From: Paragordius varius
Lineage: Eukaryota > Nematomorpha
Length of the DNA stretch: 64,000 nt
Direction: 5' to 3'
Assembly: GCA_964247055.1 (NCBI GenBank)
Contig: OZ176052.1
Span: forward strand, 7,316,001-7,380,000
Both the position numbers and the translations under genes were made by a program. The notes beneath the pieces were generated by a model. The model did no database searches. It was not told the DNA's origin and saw only the letters and a list, made by a program, of their open reading frames with translations. This document shows, in pieces, positions 63,086 through 64,000 of the stretch. Each line of letters begins with the position of its first letter. The first letter of the stretch is position 1.

Positions 63086-64000
63086 TAGGGTTGTGCCAAT
63101 TAGTCAATGACCTAGGGTCATGACCTAGGTCATGACCACGAAAAAAAATGACCTAGGTCAATTTTTTTTATTTTTTTAATTTTACCATTTTTGGGAAAAC
63201 AAAACCTTATATTATCTATATATGTATTATTTTGTTTTAAATATCATACGATACACATCTTTTCTTTACTTCCGAAATTATAATGAAATCAGCCTTGTGG
63301 AAATTTTTCGATCAAAAAAAATCAAGTTACTTGCAAGAAATGCAATTACACTATATATATTTAAATAAAAACCGAATGAAGAAACATCTAAAAGAAGTTC
63401 ATGAAATAAATTATATGACAGAGGGTGATGGTCGAAAGCAATCTAATCATTAAATTTTTTAATTAGTCTTAAAAATTTTTGTTTTTGAGAGAAATTAGCC
63501 AGAAACATTTAGCAAAATTTATTTTTACATCCTCAACTCTTAACATAGTTGAAAATAAACATTTACGGAGTTTCATTTATAGTTTAAATCTAATTATGCT
63601 ATTCCAAATAGAAAACAGATCAATTAATGACTAGATTCGTGTTATGAAGATATAAAAATAGAAGTTATTGGAATATGTAAAAATAATATTTCATTAATCG
63701 TCGATCCCTTTACCAATATTCGTAGGAAGCAAATTAATATTATTTATTGGCCAAGGATCTCAATCATTTTTTATGACACATCTTATCATAGTAAGACTGC
63801 CGAAAGTTTCTATAACATAATGGAACCAATAAAAGATATTCGAAATTTAAAAATTAATGCCATTGTGACCGATAATTCCAGCGAACTGAAGGCTGCTCAA
63901 AATTTGATTAATAAAGAAAATCCTAATATAATATGGCATAAATGCCAATGTCATATTTTAAATAATTTGATTAAAATATATATTAAACTTAATAAGATTA
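63086..64000 (+). mobile_element. Second hAT transposon (DUF659-like), cut by the window end
   Basis: Starts near tagggttgtgccaatt, followed by repeated palindromic words tgacctaggtca (63106-63155), a typical subterminal arrangement. A BED-finger-like start reads at 63283 (MKSALWKFFDQKK ... RMKKHLKEVHE), though its two cysteines are not visible. Then 63660-64000 reads VDPFTNIRRKQI, YDTSYHSKTAESFY, INAIVTDNSSELKAA and CQCHILNNLIK, matching the hAT catalytic core with the VTDN aspartate. At least one break lies between the parts. The right end is outside the window. Confidence 0.7.

Overview
The window is about 75% A+T eukaryotic DNA from an animal. It carries five host genes whose proteins could be followed exon by exon: mitochondrial ribosomal protein L27 (MRPL27, minus strand), argininosuccinate lyase (ASL, plus), the fission adaptor FIS1 (plus), muscle-type alpha-actinin (ACTN, minus) and the C-terminal third of an ELMO/CED-12 protein (minus, running off the right end). 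The bilaterian style of alpha-actinin (two CH domains, four spectrin repeats, EF hands, GETDL end, duplicated exon before the rod) and the presence of ELMO point to a metazoan, probably a protostome. Six introns are only 20, 23, 24, 24, 24 and 26 bases long. Introns this short are known in dicyemids and are very unusual elsewhere in animals, so a mesozoan-like (dicyemid/orthonectid) or similarly derived parasite is one candidate. This is an inference; no taxonomic marker gene is present.

Layout. 1-6.6 kb: a decayed mariner relic, one orphan ORF, otherwise AT-rich DNA. 6.6-15.8 kb: MRPL27 and ASL, head to head with 38 bases between their start codons. The fifth ASL intron holds a full-length 3.3 kb RTE-like LINE and a young non-autonomous LTR element, whose target duplication contains the splice acceptor of the next exon. 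15.8-25 kb: an old LINE copy, MITEs, decayed tandem repeats, a 56-base minisatellite and an (AT)n tract. 25.0-25.5 kb: FIS1, with three introns of 24, 20 and 24 bases. 26.9-41.7 kb: alpha-actinin, 21 constitutive exons, with a mutually exclusive exon pair, a possible 33-base cassette exon and two foldback elements in introns. 41.8-48.6 kb: tandem and inverted copies of a ~580 bp MITE-like unit starting 110 bases upstream of the alpha-actinin ATG. 49.5-54.3 kb: a ~320 bp satellite-like repeat split by a nearly whole hAT transposon. 54.3-55.2 kb: an RTE fragment. 55.7-62.6 kb: ELMO, with a 3.8 kb palindromic element (Harbinger transposase pieces, plus a LINE in one arm) inside one intron. 63.1 kb to the end: a second hAT element.

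The host genes do not form a pathway. They are unlinked housekeeping or cytoskeletal functions: mitochondrial translation and fission, arginine synthesis, actin crosslinking and Rac activation. What unites the window is architecture: ultrashort introns next to introns inflated by transposons, and repeated use of inverted-repeat (foldback/MITE) elements. I found no bacterial-type system, CRISPR array, tRNA or rRNA gene. The strongest observations are the 20-26 base introns, the LTR insertion at a splice acceptor, the 38-base divergent promoter and the foldback families with tandem repeats in their arms.
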